Shown one piece after another: positions 26,249-35,579 of a stretch of DNA of 54,681 bases. This stretch comes from an uncultured beta proteobacterium. GTDB taxonomy: Bacteria > Pseudomonadota > Gammaproteobacteria > Burkholderiales > Burkholderiaceae_C. The notes below the pieces were generated by a model, which was not told the DNA's origin, searched no databases, and saw only the letters and a list, made by a program, of their open reading frames with translations. Location: positions 1 through 54,681 of the forward strand of contig CAJAVE010000392.1 in assembly GCA_903945325.1 (NCBI GenBank). Direction: 5' to 3'. Positions within the stretch are counted from its first letter, which is position 1; each line of letters opens with the position of its first letter. The translations under genes and the position numbers were made by a program.

Positions 26249-27700
26249 TCCTCTACTATCCGCGGTCGTGGTGTCAGTCCACGACCTTTCTCTTGCGAAT
26301 TTTTTTGCGATGGGTTTCGCCACCGCTGCCGAATGGGTACCAATTCCCAACGCAGTTTCCAACTCTATGATGGCGTTAAGTGTGTAATCCAGCATACGCT
26401 GTAGTGCTGGTACTGAGCGGCGGCAGGCAATGTACCCAAACCCCAAGCGATCTCCGTAGCCACTGATCGTGATGTTCAACGCCAGATAGTGCGTAGGGAT
26501 GGAAATGGGGTATGCCTCGTCGAGCTTCGCGCCGTTGAGGTAAAGCGACTCGCGTGGACCAGGTACGTTGGAGATAACCAGGTTGAACAGAGGGTGCTTT
26601 TCGGCTGATCCGGTCAACATACCTGCGCCCAACGGTGAAATGGATGTAATACCATGCGCCAGTTTCTGCAGACGCGGCATTTTTGCTAGGCGTTCCTTGG
26701 CCTCAGTCGTTGACTTCACAATTCGATCGAGCCGTTTGAGTGGATCAGCCTCATTGGTCGCGAGGCTCGCAAGCAGCAAAGACACCTGATTTCCCCCAGC
26801 ATCAGTTTCGCCGTGCAGGGAGACGGGAACCATTGCTACCAGCGGCTTTTTGGATAGCTTGTTTTGCGCTGATAAATACTCACGCAGGGCACCGGCGCAA
26901 ATGGCCAAGGTCACGTCATTGACGGTGGCACCGGTTGCTTTGCCGATACTCTTGATTCGCGTCAATGAGTAGGACTGGGCAGCAAATCGGCGTGAGCCGG
27001 AAATTTCCACGTTAAATGGCGTTGGCGGTGCCTGGAAGGGCAGGGCCGTAGCGCCATCTGCATAGGACGCGCGTACGATGTCCCATAACCCACTGCCTAT
27101 TCCTGGCAGTATGTATCTGCTGGCGCGGGCGACGCTACCCAACTGTTGCAAGAGCCCCGCCGGCGCTGTTTTGCTTCGGGACGCCGGATGATGGACAAAG
27201 GGTAGCGCCCAGGGAGGTACTTTGTGCTCACTGTCATTACGACACATGGCATTCGCTGCCATTCGAGCACCCGTAACGCCATCGGCCAGGGCGTGGTGAA
27301 TCTTGCTGTAGGTGGCAAATCGGCCATTTGGTAACCCCTCAATCACATAGGTTTCCCACAATGGACGGTTGCGGTCCAGCAGGTTTCCATGCAGGCGCGA
27401 TACCATGGCCAGTAACTCTCGAATGCGTCCAGGTTGGGGTAGGGCAAGGTGGCGCAAGTGGTAATCCAGCTCGAACTCTTTGTCTTCTTCCCAGTACCAA
27501 AGCCCCATGCGCAGAACCGGTCGCAGATTGAAGGGCGCAATCGCCTTAGTGTACTCGCCCCATTCGTGCAACAACTTGCTGACGTAATCAGGACCAGACC
27601 CGGGAGGGGGGGTGTAGATGTTCAGCGCCGCAACATGCATGGGCTGGTTTCGGGTTTCCATCCACAAAAATACAGAATCTGTTGGACTGAGTGCTTGCAT
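25916..27700 (-). CDS. Wax ester synthase/diacylglycerol acyltransferase-like protein with extended C-terminus
   Basis: The frame is 594 codons. Residues 1-480 are a normal WS/DGAT: LSPTDSVFLWMETRNQPMHVAAL at the start, the catalytic KIHHALADGVTG (HHxxxDG), NDVTLAICAGALREYL and NLVISNVPGPRESLYLNGAKL. It should esterify acyl-CoA to an alcohol or diacylglycerol (storage lipid). Relatives end at about 460-480 residues. Here the frame stays open for about 110 more codons antisense to cheW, giving a His/Asn-rich tail with no family resemblance. Either the stop was lost or the frame is fortuitous; the core protein is well supported, the tail is not. Confidence 0.85.
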   Translation of the reverse strand: MQALSPTDSVFLWMETRNQPMHVAALNIYTPPPGSGPDYVSKLLHEWGEYTKAIAPFNLRPVLRMGLWYWEEDKEFELDYHLRHLALPQPGRIRELLAMVSRLHGNLLDRNRPLWETYVIEGLPNGRFATYSKIHHALADGVTGARMAANAMCRNDSEHKVPPWALPFVHHPASRSKTAPAGLLQQLGSVARASRYILPGIGSGLWDIVRASYADGATALPFQAPPTPFNVEISGSRRFAAQSYSLTRIKSIGKATGATVNDVTLAICAGALREYLSAQNKLSKKPLVAMVPVSLHGETDAGGNQVSLLLASLATNEADPLKRLDRIVKSTTEAKERLAKMPRLQKLAHGITSISPLGAGMLTGSAEKHPLFNLVISNVPGPRESLYLNGAKLDEAYPISIPTHYLALNITISGYGDRLGFGYIACRRSVPALQRMLDYTLNAIIELETALGIGTHSAAVAKPIAKKFARERSWTDTTTADSRGLSNHAHFGVIEQRLHVHDDQHALTHRCQSQNKSGVDGRFKLRCLLDHGRVQVHDVRHGVNHSTNHLSKQLQNNHHCELVVFHLGNIELQTQIHNRNDYPAQVDYAFDETR

Positions 27701-28253
27701 GTTTTTTCAGTGCGCTGCTGCGCCTGCCCATTGACTTGAAGGTTAAGAAAACTGTACCTGCATTGCAAACGATTGGTGCACTTCCGTCAATATTCGCTAT
27801 AAGATCAGATCAAAGTGATACAGTTACTCTAGGATGAGGCTTTCCGCTGCACCGCATGCTGGCCCGTCACGGTTGACGCAGGCTTGCCCCCGACACCTGC
27901 AATCCGCAGGGAGACCACGAGGCAAGTGAGGACCTGGAAATTCTTTCACAACCAAGCCTTTGGCAGCATGGATGCGCTGGAGACGCGACAGTTTCACGTT
28001 GTGTGCCACCAAGAGAAGTCGCACGAGATAGTCAAATCAATCGCTGAATGGGATCAGTTTATATGTTACGCCTCCAATGCGAATTAGAATAGAGTCCAAG
28101 ATCTGGCCAATGTGTCGGGGTTTTTTGCCCGAGACCTCACGTCATCATTCTCGGCGTGACACAATCAATGCGAAAGTGTCAAATTCCCAGCATTGGGACG
28201 CCTTTTGAAAATGACGGTACTTTTCTAAAACTTATCGGAGAAAGTGAGCATCC
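27701..28253. other. 553-bp gap without a recognised gene
   Basis: The stretch contains two short open frames on opposite strands near 27824-28087, neither with family resemblance or a good ribosome site. A GTCGGG-N8-CCCGAGAC palindrome lies at 28113-28134. It should hold promoters for the DGAT-like gene (minus) and the following gene (plus). No RNA family was recognised. Confidence 0.5.
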
Positions 28254-28925
28254 ATGAGGGTTTACGGCCTAAATGGGGTTTCAGTCTCGTCTATGCCACG
28301 CTATAACGCCCCTTTTGAAATCCATATCCACGGCCAAATAGCATTGCGCAAGGACGTGCGCTTTGAGCACGTGGAGGACGCGCTTAAACCACTGTGGAAA
28401 TATGCGGGAGCGAGGTCACTCTCTGATGGTGCTAGCAGCGCTTACGAAGACGAGCCAGGTATTAAACTGGATGCCCGGGAGCATTTGCTTCAAATGTGCT
28501 GGACAGTAGCGGGCGATCATGATTTCCGTCAGACTCTGGATGAACTTTGCATGAATTTAAACGAGATTGCAGATTCCGGGGCTGCCATTGAAGTGACGTT
28601 TTATGATGCGGATTTTGATGAAGAGGATGGAACAACAGGAAGTGAGTCAAGGGATGACTTTGTGATGCTGTTTGTTGGCCCCAATCCAGCGGCGATCATG
28701 CAGGTCCAGCGCGACTTGTTGGTGCAGGATGTGATTAGTTTGATGGAACGCCATTTTGACGGCGCTGAATTGAGTGGTGTTGTCGCTGAAGTGGATAAGT
28801 TATTTGCTCAGCGGTTTGATCAATTAGTTAGTTCGTTGGCGCTTGGAAAACCACCCAATGGATCCGGTGGTAACCATGGTGGCGGGCACGGCGGCAGCGG
28901 TCGTAAGCCACGCCACCTGCATTGA
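28254..28925 (+). CDS. Conserved hypothetical protein (DUF6806-like)
   Basis: 223 residues, cytoplasmic and acidic. Features are FEIHIHGQIALRKDVRFEHVEDALKPLWKYAGARSL, HLLQMCWTVAGDHDFRQTLDELCMNLNEIA, an acidic stretch DADFDEEDG and a flexible Gly/His-rich tail (NGSGGNHGGGHGGSG). I recall similar proteins confined to Burkholderiales, named DUF6806, without a function. ATG 28293 (MPRYNAPF) is an alternative start; GGAG lies 13 nt before the ATG at 28254. Base composition here is lower in G+C than in the flanking kilobases. The Gly/His tail might bind metal, which is speculation. Confidence 0.75.
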   Translation: MRVYGLNGVSVSSMPRYNAPFEIHIHGQIALRKDVRFEHVEDALKPLWKYAGARSLSDGASSAYEDEPGIKLDAREHLLQMCWTVAGDHDFRQTLDELCMNLNEIADSGAAIEVTFYDADFDEEDGTTGSESRDDFVMLFVGPNPAAIMQVQRDLLVQDVISLMERHFDGAELSGVVAEVDKLFAQRFDQLVSSLALGKPPNGSGGNHGGGHGGSGRKPRHLH

Positions 28926-28937
28926 TTGAAGACTTTT

Positions 28938-29017
28938 GCATGAAGCTATTGCATCTGTCATTTGCTGACCAGCATGGCTTCATGCGTACTGAAATTCCAG
29001 TGAAGTTTAAATGTTAA
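28938..29017 (+). other. 25-codon upstream ORF and stem before the HD-GYP gene
   Basis: From ATG 28940 a frame of 25 codons (begins MKLLHLSFADQHGF) ends in TAA at 29015-29017, so it overlaps the HD-GYP ATG at 29011. The same stretch holds a 9-bp inverted repeat, GCATGAAGC (28938-28946) and GCTTCATGC (28977-28985). It may be a leader peptide coupled to the main gene. The ribosome site is weak. Confidence 0.35.
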
Positions 29018-30249
29018 AGAAAATTGCAGTTGAGCAGCTTTCAGTCGGAATGCATCTCAAGGAGTTTTGCGGCTCATGGATGGAGCATCCGTTTTGGCGG
29101 ACAGGATTCGTACTGGTCGACCCTAAGGACCTAACTACCATCATTGCCAGCAGCATCAAGGAAGTCTGGATTGATGTTAGCAAAGGTTTGGACGTTCCAG
29201 TCGGCCAAGTTGCTATTTCGGAAGCCGAGTCGGAAGCTCAAGTTGAAGCGCAGCTACAGCAAGCTGTTGAAGAGAAGCGAGAGTTGGCGCCGGTGTCCAT
29301 TGGCGTTGAGGTTGAGCGTGCTGCCAAGATTTGTTTGCAATCCAAACAGGCCGTCATTTCCATGTTCCAGGAAGCCCGGATGGGGAAGTCAGTTGACACC
29401 GGCGGCGCGCGACAACTGGTCGAAGAAATTTCAGATTCGGTCGCTCGCAACCCGGGTGCATTGATTAGTCTGGCCCGCCTCAAAACAGTAGATGACTACA
29501 CCTACATGCATTCGGTTGCAGTTTGCGCAATGATGGTTGGACTGGGCAAACAGTTGGGATTGGACGAAGAGCAAACTCGCGTGGCGGGGATGGCCGGACT
29601 GATGCATGATTTGGGTAAGGCCTTGATGCCAATGGAGGTTTTGAATAAGCCCGGCAAATTGACGGAAGCGGAGTTCAAGATTATCAAGACACATCCGTTC
29701 GAGGGACATCGCCTGCTGTTGACAGGCCGTGATGTCAGTCCGATCGTTTTGGATGTTTGTTTGCACCATCATGAAAAGACCGATGGGTCCGGATATCCCA
29801 ACGGGCTGAAGGCTGATGAGATCAGTCTCTTTGCCAAGATGGGCGCTGTTTGTGACGTGTATGACGCCATCACATCAAACCGCCCTTACAAATTGGGATG
29901 GGATCCGGCAGAGTCTTTGCGTAAAATGGCGGAGTGGGCCAATGGGCACTTTGACGGGAAAGTGTTCCAGGCCTTTGTAAAGAGCTTGGGTATTTACCCG
30001 ATTGGATCCTTGGTCAAACTGACTTCTGGGCGTTTGGGAGTGGTCGTGGAACAGACAGGGAAGTCTTTAACGACTCCATTGGTAAAGGTGTTCTTCTCGA
30101 CAAAGTCCAATATGCGGATTGTTCCGGAAGTCATTGATCTTTCCATTTCCGGAGCGAGCGAAAAAATTGTGTGTCGTGAGGACCCGGCAAAATGGCGATT
30201 TGCGGATTTGAATGAGCTTTGGTCCGGCTTTAGCAAAGCCCCCTGGTAA
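29011..30249 (+). CDS. HD-GYP domain cyclic-di-GMP phosphodiesterase
   Basis: 412 residues. An N-terminal DUF3391 (VEQLSVGMHLKEFCGSWMEHPFWRTGFVL) precedes the HD-GYP domain: YMHSVAVCAMMVGLG, MHDLGKALMP (HD at 200-201), HPFEGHRLL, HHHEKTDGSGYPNGL with intact GYP, and VCDVYDAITSNRPYK. All catalytic ligands are present, so it should degrade c-di-GMP and thereby shift cells between motile and attached states. The closing roughly 90 residues form a small beta domain. It is followed by a strong bidirectional terminator. Confidence 0.93.
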   Translation: MLKKIAVEQLSVGMHLKEFCGSWMEHPFWRTGFVLVDPKDLTTIIASSIKEVWIDVSKGLDVPVGQVAISEAESEAQVEAQLQQAVEEKRELAPVSIGVEVERAAKICLQSKQAVISMFQEARMGKSVDTGGARQLVEEISDSVARNPGALISLARLKTVDDYTYMHSVAVCAMMVGLGKQLGLDEEQTRVAGMAGLMHDLGKALMPMEVLNKPGKLTEAEFKIIKTHPFEGHRLLLTGRDVSPIVLDVCLHHHEKTDGSGYPNGLKADEISLFAKMGAVCDVYDAITSNRPYKLGWDPAESLRKMAEWANGHFDGKVFQAFVKSLGIYPIGSLVKLTSGRLGVVVEQTGKSLTTPLVKVFFSTKSNMRIVPEVIDLSISGASEKIVCREDPAKWRFADLNELWSGFSKAPW

Positions 30250-30279
30250 AAAAACGGCGCTGATTGCGCCGTTTTTTTT
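30248..30279. terminator. Bidirectional rho-independent terminator
   Basis: AACGGCGC-TGATT-GCGCCGTT with an A run before and a T run after, so it serves both the HD-GYP gene (plus) and the acyl-CoA dehydrogenase gene (minus), which converge here. Confidence 0.93.
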
Positions 30280-30284
30280 GGTCT

Positions 30285-31535
30285 CTAAGCCGACTTGGGT
30301 TTCGGATAGTATTTTCCCAACTCCGCTTTCGCAATTGCATTACGGTGAACTTCATCGGGACCATCGGCAAAACGCAAGGTGCGCGCATTGGTGTAGCTGT
30401 AGGCCAGAGGAAAGTCATCGCACATGCCTGCACCGCCGTGCACCTGAATGGCCCAATCAATCACCTCGCAAGCCATGTTGGGGGCAACGACCTTGATCAT
30501 GGCGATTTCATTCTTGGCAAACTTGTTGCCTGCAATGTCCATCATCCACGCAGCTTTGAGGGTCAGCAAACGCGCCATATCGATCTTGCAACGCGCTTCG
30601 GCAATGCGTTCCTGGGTGACAGTTTGCGCTGCGATGGGTTTGCCAAAAGCGACGCGCAGCGAGGCGCGTTTGCACATTAACTCCAGCGCGCGTTCGGCCA
30701 GACCGATCAAACGCATGCAGTGGTGAATGCGTCCAGGGCCAAGGCGACCTTGGGCGATTTCAAATCCGCGCCCTTCACCCAACAAAATATTGCTGACTGG
30801 TACGCGGACATTTTCGAACAATACTTCCATGTGGCCGTGTGGTGCGTCATCGTAGCCAAACACGTTGAGTGGTCTCACGACTTTAAGACCCGGCGTATTG
30901 GCTGGTACCAACACCATACTTTGTTGCGAATGCCGGGCAGCCTCGGGGTCAGTTTTTCCCATGGTGATGTAAATGGAGCAACGGGGGTCTCCGGCACCTG
31001 AAGTCCACCATTTGCGACCATTGATAACGTAGTCGTCCCCCTGGCGCTCAATACGTGTCTCAATGTTGGTTGCATCGCTGGACGCCACCTGAGGCTCGGT
31101 CATAGCAAATGCCGAACGTATCTTGCCCTCCAGCAAAGGCTTGAGCCAGTGTGCCTTGTTTTCTTCGGAGCCATAGCGCGCGATGGTTTCCATATTGCCG
31201 GTATCGGGTGCCGAGCAATTGAACACTTCACTGGACCACATGACGCGACCCATGATTTCAGCCAAGGGAGCGTACTCCTGATTCGTAAGCCCCGCGCCTT
31301 CGTAGCCCGAGGCCTGAGCGCTGTCGACTGGCAAGAAAAGATTCCACAATCCGGCAGCTTGTGCCTTCGGCTTCAGATTTTCAATCGTCTGCAGTGGCGT
31401 CCAACGCTTCCCCGCAGCGGTGTTTGCTGCAATCTCAGCGTGATACGCCCCCTCAGCCGGGTAGACGTTGTCATCCATGAACCGCTGTAAGCGGGCTTGG
31501 ATGTCTTTTGTTTTCGGGGAGTAGTCAAAATCCAT
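30285..31535 (-). CDS. Acyl-CoA dehydrogenase, ACAD10/11 or LvaC-like
   Basis: 416 residues with complete dehydrogenase domains: [20 protein letters not shown] (flavin site), [29 protein letters not shown] and [34 protein letters not shown]. It is preceded by a kinase-like gene 40 bp upstream in the same direction. In animals these two domains are fused (ACAD10/11), and in Pseudomonas the LvaA/LvaC pair phosphorylates a 4-hydroxyacyl-CoA and then removes the phosphate. That route is inferred here from pairing, not from residues. GGAG lies 5 nt before the ATG. Confidence 0.9.
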   Translation of the reverse strand: MDFDYSPKTKDIQARLQRFMDDNVYPAEGAYHAEIAANTAAGKRWTPLQTIENLKPKAQAAGLWNLFLPVDSAQASGYEGAGLTNQEYAPLAEIMGRVMWSSEVFNCSAPDTGNMETIARYGSEENKAHWLKPLLEGKIRSAFAMTEPQVASSDATNIETRIERQGDDYVINGRKWWTSGAGDPRCSIYITMGKTDPEAARHSQQSMVLVPANTPGLKVVRPLNVFGYDDAPHGHMEVLFENVRVPVSNILLGEGRGFEIAQGRLGPGRIHHCMRLIGLAERALELMCKRASLRVAFGKPIAAQTVTQERIAEARCKIDMARLLTLKAAWMMDIAGNKFAKNEIAMIKVVAPNMACEVIDWAIQVHGGAGMCDDFPLAYSYTNARTLRFADGPDEVHRNAIAKAELGKYYPKPKSA

Positions 31536-31575
31536 GGGATCTCCAGTTGTGTTGTGCTAAAAAGTCAAACAATGC

Positions 31576-32661
31576 TCAGGCAGCGCAGGCGAATTTCCAT
31601 GCCATTTGTGCCAATGGCCGGGCACCCGCGGCGGAGCTCACGGCCTGCGCGCTGGACGCTGTTCCAGCTTCTACCCGCTTCGCAATGCCTTGCAAAATAG
31701 CGGCTATGCGAAACATGTTGTAGGCCATATAGAAATTCCAGTCTGCCTTCAGTTGTTCGGGCGTTGCCAAACCTGTTCTCTCGCAATACAGCTGGATGTA
31801 TTCCTGTTCGCTGGGGATGCCCAGTTCCGCCAGATCCAAGCCTGCGATACCGCGGAACGAACCCGGTGGGATGTGCCAGGCCATGCAGTGGTAGCTGAAG
31901 TCTGCCAGCGGGTGGCCCAGCGTAGACAGTTCCCAGTCCAAAACGGCTATGACGCGGGCTTCCTCCATATCAAACATCAAGTTGTCCAGGCGGTAGTCTC
32001 CGTGCACCACACTCACCATGTGTTCGTTGCGCGCCATGGCGGGAATACTCCTTGGCAACCATTCCATGAGTTGGTCCATTTCGGCTATGGGTTGCGTGAT
32101 GGAAGCGACGTATTGCTTGCTCCAGCGGCCAATTTGCCTCTCAAAATAGTTGCCGGGCTTGCCATAACCCGCCAGCCCACGTGATCTGAAGTCAACCTTG
32201 TGCAATGCCGAAATGACACGGTTCATCTCAATGTAAATTGCGCGCCGTTGTGTTTTATCCATGCCGGGCAGGGATTGGTCCCACAGAATGCGTCCGGGCA
32301 TGAACTCCATGATGTAAAAGGCACGCCCAATGATGGATTCGTCTTCGCAAAGGCAAAGCATGTGGGGAACGGGAACATCGGTGTCCTGCAGTCCGTGCAT
32401 GACTGCGTACTCTCGTTCAACCGCATGGGCAGATGGCAATAACTTGGCTACCGGCCCAGGCTTGGCACGCATGACATAGCTTCTGGCTGGCGTAATCAGT
32501 TTATAGGTGGGGTTGGATTGCCCGCCCTTGAACATCTCCACGGTCAGTGGGCCGACAAATCCGGGCAGCTTTTGTAAAAGCCACTCGCTCAACGCATTCA
32601 AGTCAAATGCGTGCTGGCCCGAAACGGGGCGAGTACCGAGAAAATGGTCAAATTCGCTCAT
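31576..32661 (-). CDS. APH-type phosphotransferase, LvaA-like 4-hydroxyacyl-CoA kinase candidate
   Basis: 361 residues of the aminoglycoside/choline kinase fold. Catalytic loop VVHGDYRLDNLMFD and metal loop VLDWELSTLGHPLADFSYH are intact; the nucleotide side has FKGGQSNPTYKL and YVMRAKP. This subgroup is usually encoded with or fused to acyl-CoA dehydrogenases. It lies 29 bp behind the Crp-type regulator and 40 bp before the dehydrogenase, so the three probably form one operon. No antibiotic-resistance role should be assumed. No strong ribosome site is seen. Confidence 0.85.
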   Translation of the reverse strand: MSEFDHFLGTRPVSGQHAFDLNALSEWLLQKLPGFVGPLTVEMFKGGQSNPTYKLITPARSYVMRAKPGPVAKLLPSAHAVEREYAVMHGLQDTDVPVPHMLCLCEDESIIGRAFYIMEFMPGRILWDQSLPGMDKTQRRAIYIEMNRVISALHKVDFRSRGLAGYGKPGNYFERQIGRWSKQYVASITQPIAEMDQLMEWLPRSIPAMARNEHMVSVVHGDYRLDNLMFDMEEARVIAVLDWELSTLGHPLADFSYHCMAWHIPPGSFRGIAGLDLAELGIPSEQEYIQLYCERTGLATPEQLKADWNFYMAYNMFRIAAILQGIAKRVEAGTASSAQAVSSAAGARPLAQMAWKFACAA

Positions 32662-32690
32662 GAAATGTCTGTAATTGGTGTGGGTGGGAT

Positions 32691-33410
32691 TCAGTTGTCG
32701 GCATCAATAATCTGCATCAGAGCATTGCGATCGCGGATCACTAGCCCCGTCTGTTCGATGCGGATCGCGCCCTCGCGCTCCATGGACTTGAGTTCCTGAT
32801 TGACTCGCTGGCGTGACGCGCCGAGCAACTGTGCCAATTCTTCCTGCGCCAGTTGGAGCCCGATTCGCACCTCCGAAGCATCGCTAAGAGACGGGACGCC
32901 GTAGCTCCGCACTAAATGCAAGAGTTGTTTAGCCAAACGTGCACGTAACGGCAGGGTATTGAGGTCCTCCACCAAGCCGTAAAGCTGACGGATGCGCCGG
33001 GAGTGCAGTCGCAGGAGCGCCTCGTATAGTTCTACGTGAAGTGCCAAGATCTTTTTGAAATCTGCCTTGGCTACGCACAGGATCGTGGTGTCCCCATGGG
33101 CGTACGCGTCGTGGGTGCGGCGATCGCCATCGAATATGGAAACATCCCCGAACCAGATCCCCGGTTCTACGTAAGTCAGTGTGATCTGTTTGCCGGAAAT
33201 TGATGTAGAGCTTACCCGTACAGCGCCTTTGGCGCACGCGATCCAGTCCTCTGGCGGCTCGCCCCTGGCCGCGATCAGATCGCCGTCTTTATGACGCTTG
33301 ACGTAGGCGCATCGAAGAATGTCGTGTTTGAGTGAAGGTGACAGAGAAGAGAACCAGCGACCTGCGTTGATCGCTGAGCGTTCGTCGATGGTAAGGATGG
33401 GTTCGTCCAT
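32691..33410 (-). CDS. Crp/Fnr-family transcription regulator
   Basis: 239 residues from ATG 33410 (an upstream ATG at 33434 is possible). The cyclic-nucleotide-binding-like barrel (DGDLIAARGEPPEDWIACAKGAVRVSSTS, PGIWFGDVSIFDG) is followed by a long helix and a C-terminal winged helix (LAQEELAQLLGASRQRVNQELKSMEREGAI). There are no Fnr-type N-terminal cysteines, so it is not an iron-sulfur sensor. It likely controls the kinase and dehydrogenase genes downstream. It is divergent from the FimV-like gene. Confidence 0.87.
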   Translation of the reverse strand: MDEPILTIDERSAINAGRWFSSLSPSLKHDILRCAYVKRHKDGDLIAARGEPPEDWIACAKGAVRVSSTSISGKQITLTYVEPGIWFGDVSIFDGDRRTHDAYAHGDTTILCVAKADFKKILALHVELYEALLRLHSRRIRQLYGLVEDLNTLPLRARLAKQLLHLVRSYGVPSLSDASEVRIGLQLAQEELAQLLGASRQRVNQELKSMEREGAIRIEQTGLVIRDRNALMQIIDADN

Positions 33411-33567
33411 AGCTGGTCTTTTGGGTGACTGCATTTGTCGTTGTTGGCTGCTCGATTGTCACTCCCGGTAGAAATATTGTGCGTAATCATTGTCGCGTTC
33501 GTGTCTGGCTCGTTTTACTGGCAATCGGGTGCAATTGGGGCTTGGGCACTCCGGACTAGGGTTCCCT

Positions 33568-35571
33568 ATGCGAAAATCAAACGCATACATGAATAAATAC
33601 CGATCTGCTATCTTGGCCATTGCTTTGCTATGTGCCATGGCCAGTAGCTCTTCCATGACATTGGGAAAAGCACGGGGTGCAGTGCTTTTGGGACAGCCGC
33701 TCAAATTGACTGTACCGATTCAGTTGGATTCTGGAGAAGTTCCGTCAGTCTTGTGTTTTGAGGCTGAAGTTTTTTATGGAGATGCCCGACTAGACGCCAG
33801 CAGAGTAACAGTAAGCAGTGATTATTCACAGCAAACGCAATCGGGCAGTGTTCACGTGACCTCATCTGTCAATGTGGATGAACCGGTGGTTTCTGTCTAT
33901 TTGCGCGGCGGGTGCGAATATAGAACCACACGTCGCTTTGTACTGCTGGCGGATATGGCTACTGAAACAGCAATGCCGATGGATGGAATTGCGACGGGAC
34001 CACAAACTGGCGGACGTATCGCTGCCCAACAGGCATCTCGTGTTTCTGAGGTAAGTGTCCCGAATTCAACAACAGCAAAAATGCGTCCTGTGGCTGAAGC
34101 CTCATCGCCCCCTGTATCGCAGGCAAGTGCCCAGTCGCTCCCCAAGGACAATGCAATCCGCCGTCCCCATTTGAAGCTGGTACCCATTGACTTGACACAA
34201 GAACGCGATCCAACGTTGAAGTTAACGAACGACTTGTACTTGGGCGAAAGTGAAAACCTCCAAAGGCGGACCGAGGCCGCAGCACTATGGAAGTCGCTCA
34301 ACGCCACTCCCCAAGACATACTCAGTGCAGATAATCGACGTCAGGCAATGGACACTGACCTAAAGGGGTTGCAGGTTGCGACTTCGAAAAACCGGGCTAC
34401 CTTGCAAACGCTTGCCAATCGGCTGGAGGCTGCAGAGTCCCAGAGATATGCCAATCCCCTTGTTTATGGCTTGTTTGCCATTCTGGTTCTCTTTTGTATC
34501 GGCGCGTTTTATGCCTTTTTTACTGGGCGGGTTGGAGGGCTCGCGACTCTTCCGTGGTGGCGTACCCAAGAAATTCTCAAAGAGCCCCCTTTGTCAACTG
34601 ACCACAGCAGTGGCGACGACGCTCCGGGGCAAGCCAAAAGGAGCAGATCTGATCCATTGAATACAAGTCGAGATGTGGTTTACACTCCCGCCGTTGAAAA
34701 AGCGGCTGCTGCATTAACAGAGGTTGATATTGATCTTCTTCTGGATGAACCAAGTTTGCTTACCGAGGGTAAGACAGCCGGAGTTGAGCGGAGTAGCGGA
34801 CACACACCTGTGTTGAGTTCGACCTCTAAAGCTGAGGGGCACATTGATTTTGCGCATAGCATGTCGGCTAGCTTGCGTGCGGTAAGCACGCAAGAAATGC
34901 TGGATGTTCGCCAACAAGCGGACTTCTTCATGACCCTGGGGCAGCATGACGAGGCCTTGCGATTGCTCCAGAACTGCGTTGACGTCAACCTTGACTCTAA
35001 CCCTCTTGTATATTTGGATCTCCTGAGAGTGCTGCATACGTTGGGACGCAAAGTTGAGTTCGACAACTACCGGACGGAATTCAATGCGCTGTTCTCTGGG
35101 CATGTGCCTGTATATGCCGCCTTCAATCAAGGGGGGCATGGTATCGAGGCCTATCCAGATATTTGTCATGCAATCGAATCGTTCTGGCCATCGGAACAAG
35201 CCACCGGTTACATAGAAAAATGTCTGGTACGCGATGACTCTGATGAGAGGGCGCAAGGTATGGATCTGGAAGCATTTCGTGATTTGTTGATGCTTCATGG
35301 CATAGCCAAGCGGATCGAGTCAAGCTCTGAGTCGGCTCTGATGCCATTTATGACCGCCAAAGCGGGGAATGTGGAAGTAGAGGCTAGCTATGCGCCAGCG
35401 CCGCAGGGAGATTTCAGCAAGCTAGAGGCTACACATTCAGTTTCTGTGGGAGATATGGATCTTGGCGACCTGTCAGGCGATCTTGATTTGCAAAAGTCCC
35501 AAGGTAATTTGATTGACTTTGATCCGTCTGACTTTTCAATGCAAGAGCGCAGTTTGACACGTAAATCCTGA
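33568..35571 (+). CDS. FimV-like inner-membrane/periplasmic protein
   Basis: 667 residues from ATG 33568. A signal-like segment (ILAIALLCAMASSSS) precedes a FimV-type N-terminal part (LLGQPLKLTVPIQLDSGEV); a coiled segment (LKGLQVATSKNRATLQTLANRLEAAESQ) leads to one membrane helix (PLVYGLFAILVLFCIGAFYAFFTG). The cytoplasmic tail is acidic with a TPR-like unit (QQADFFMTLGQHDEALRLLQNCVDVN). FimV supports type IV pilus and polar assembly. No LysM motif was found, which full FimV proteins have. G+C is visibly lower than average for the window. The alternative start is ATG 33589. Confidence 0.75.
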   Translation: MRKSNAYMNKYRSAILAIALLCAMASSSSMTLGKARGAVLLGQPLKLTVPIQLDSGEVPSVLCFEAEVFYGDARLDASRVTVSSDYSQQTQSGSVHVTSSVNVDEPVVSVYLRGGCEYRTTRRFVLLADMATETAMPMDGIATGPQTGGRIAAQQASRVSEVSVPNSTTAKMRPVAEASSPPVSQASAQSLPKDNAIRRPHLKLVPIDLTQERDPTLKLTNDLYLGESENLQRRTEAAALWKSLNATPQDILSADNRRQAMDTDLKGLQVATSKNRATLQTLANRLEAAESQRYANPLVYGLFAILVLFCIGAFYAFFTGRVGGLATLPWWRTQEILKEPPLSTDHSSGDDAPGQAKRSRSDPLNTSRDVVYTPAVEKAAAALTEVDIDLLLDEPSLLTEGKTAGVERSSGHTPVLSSTSKAEGHIDFAHSMSASLRAVSTQEMLDVRQQADFFMTLGQHDEALRLLQNCVDVNLDSNPLVYLDLLRVLHTLGRKVEFDNYRTEFNALFSGHVPVYAAFNQGGHGIEAYPDICHAIESFWPSEQATGYIEKCLVRDDSDERAQGMDLEAFRDLLMLHGIAKRIESSSESALMPFMTAKAGNVEVEASYAPAPQGDFSKLEATHSVSVGDMDLGDLSGDLDLQKSQGNLIDFDPSDFSMQERSLTRKS

Positions 35572-35579
35572 TCAAAAAA

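Noticed and set aside
27824..28087. Two small overlapping frames on opposite strands
   Set aside because: Weak or non-ATG starts, no ribosome site, no recognisable domain.
31576..32661. Aminoglycoside resistance kinase
   Set aside because: Only the general APH fold is shared; the operon with an acyl-CoA dehydrogenase points to acyl-CoA metabolism.
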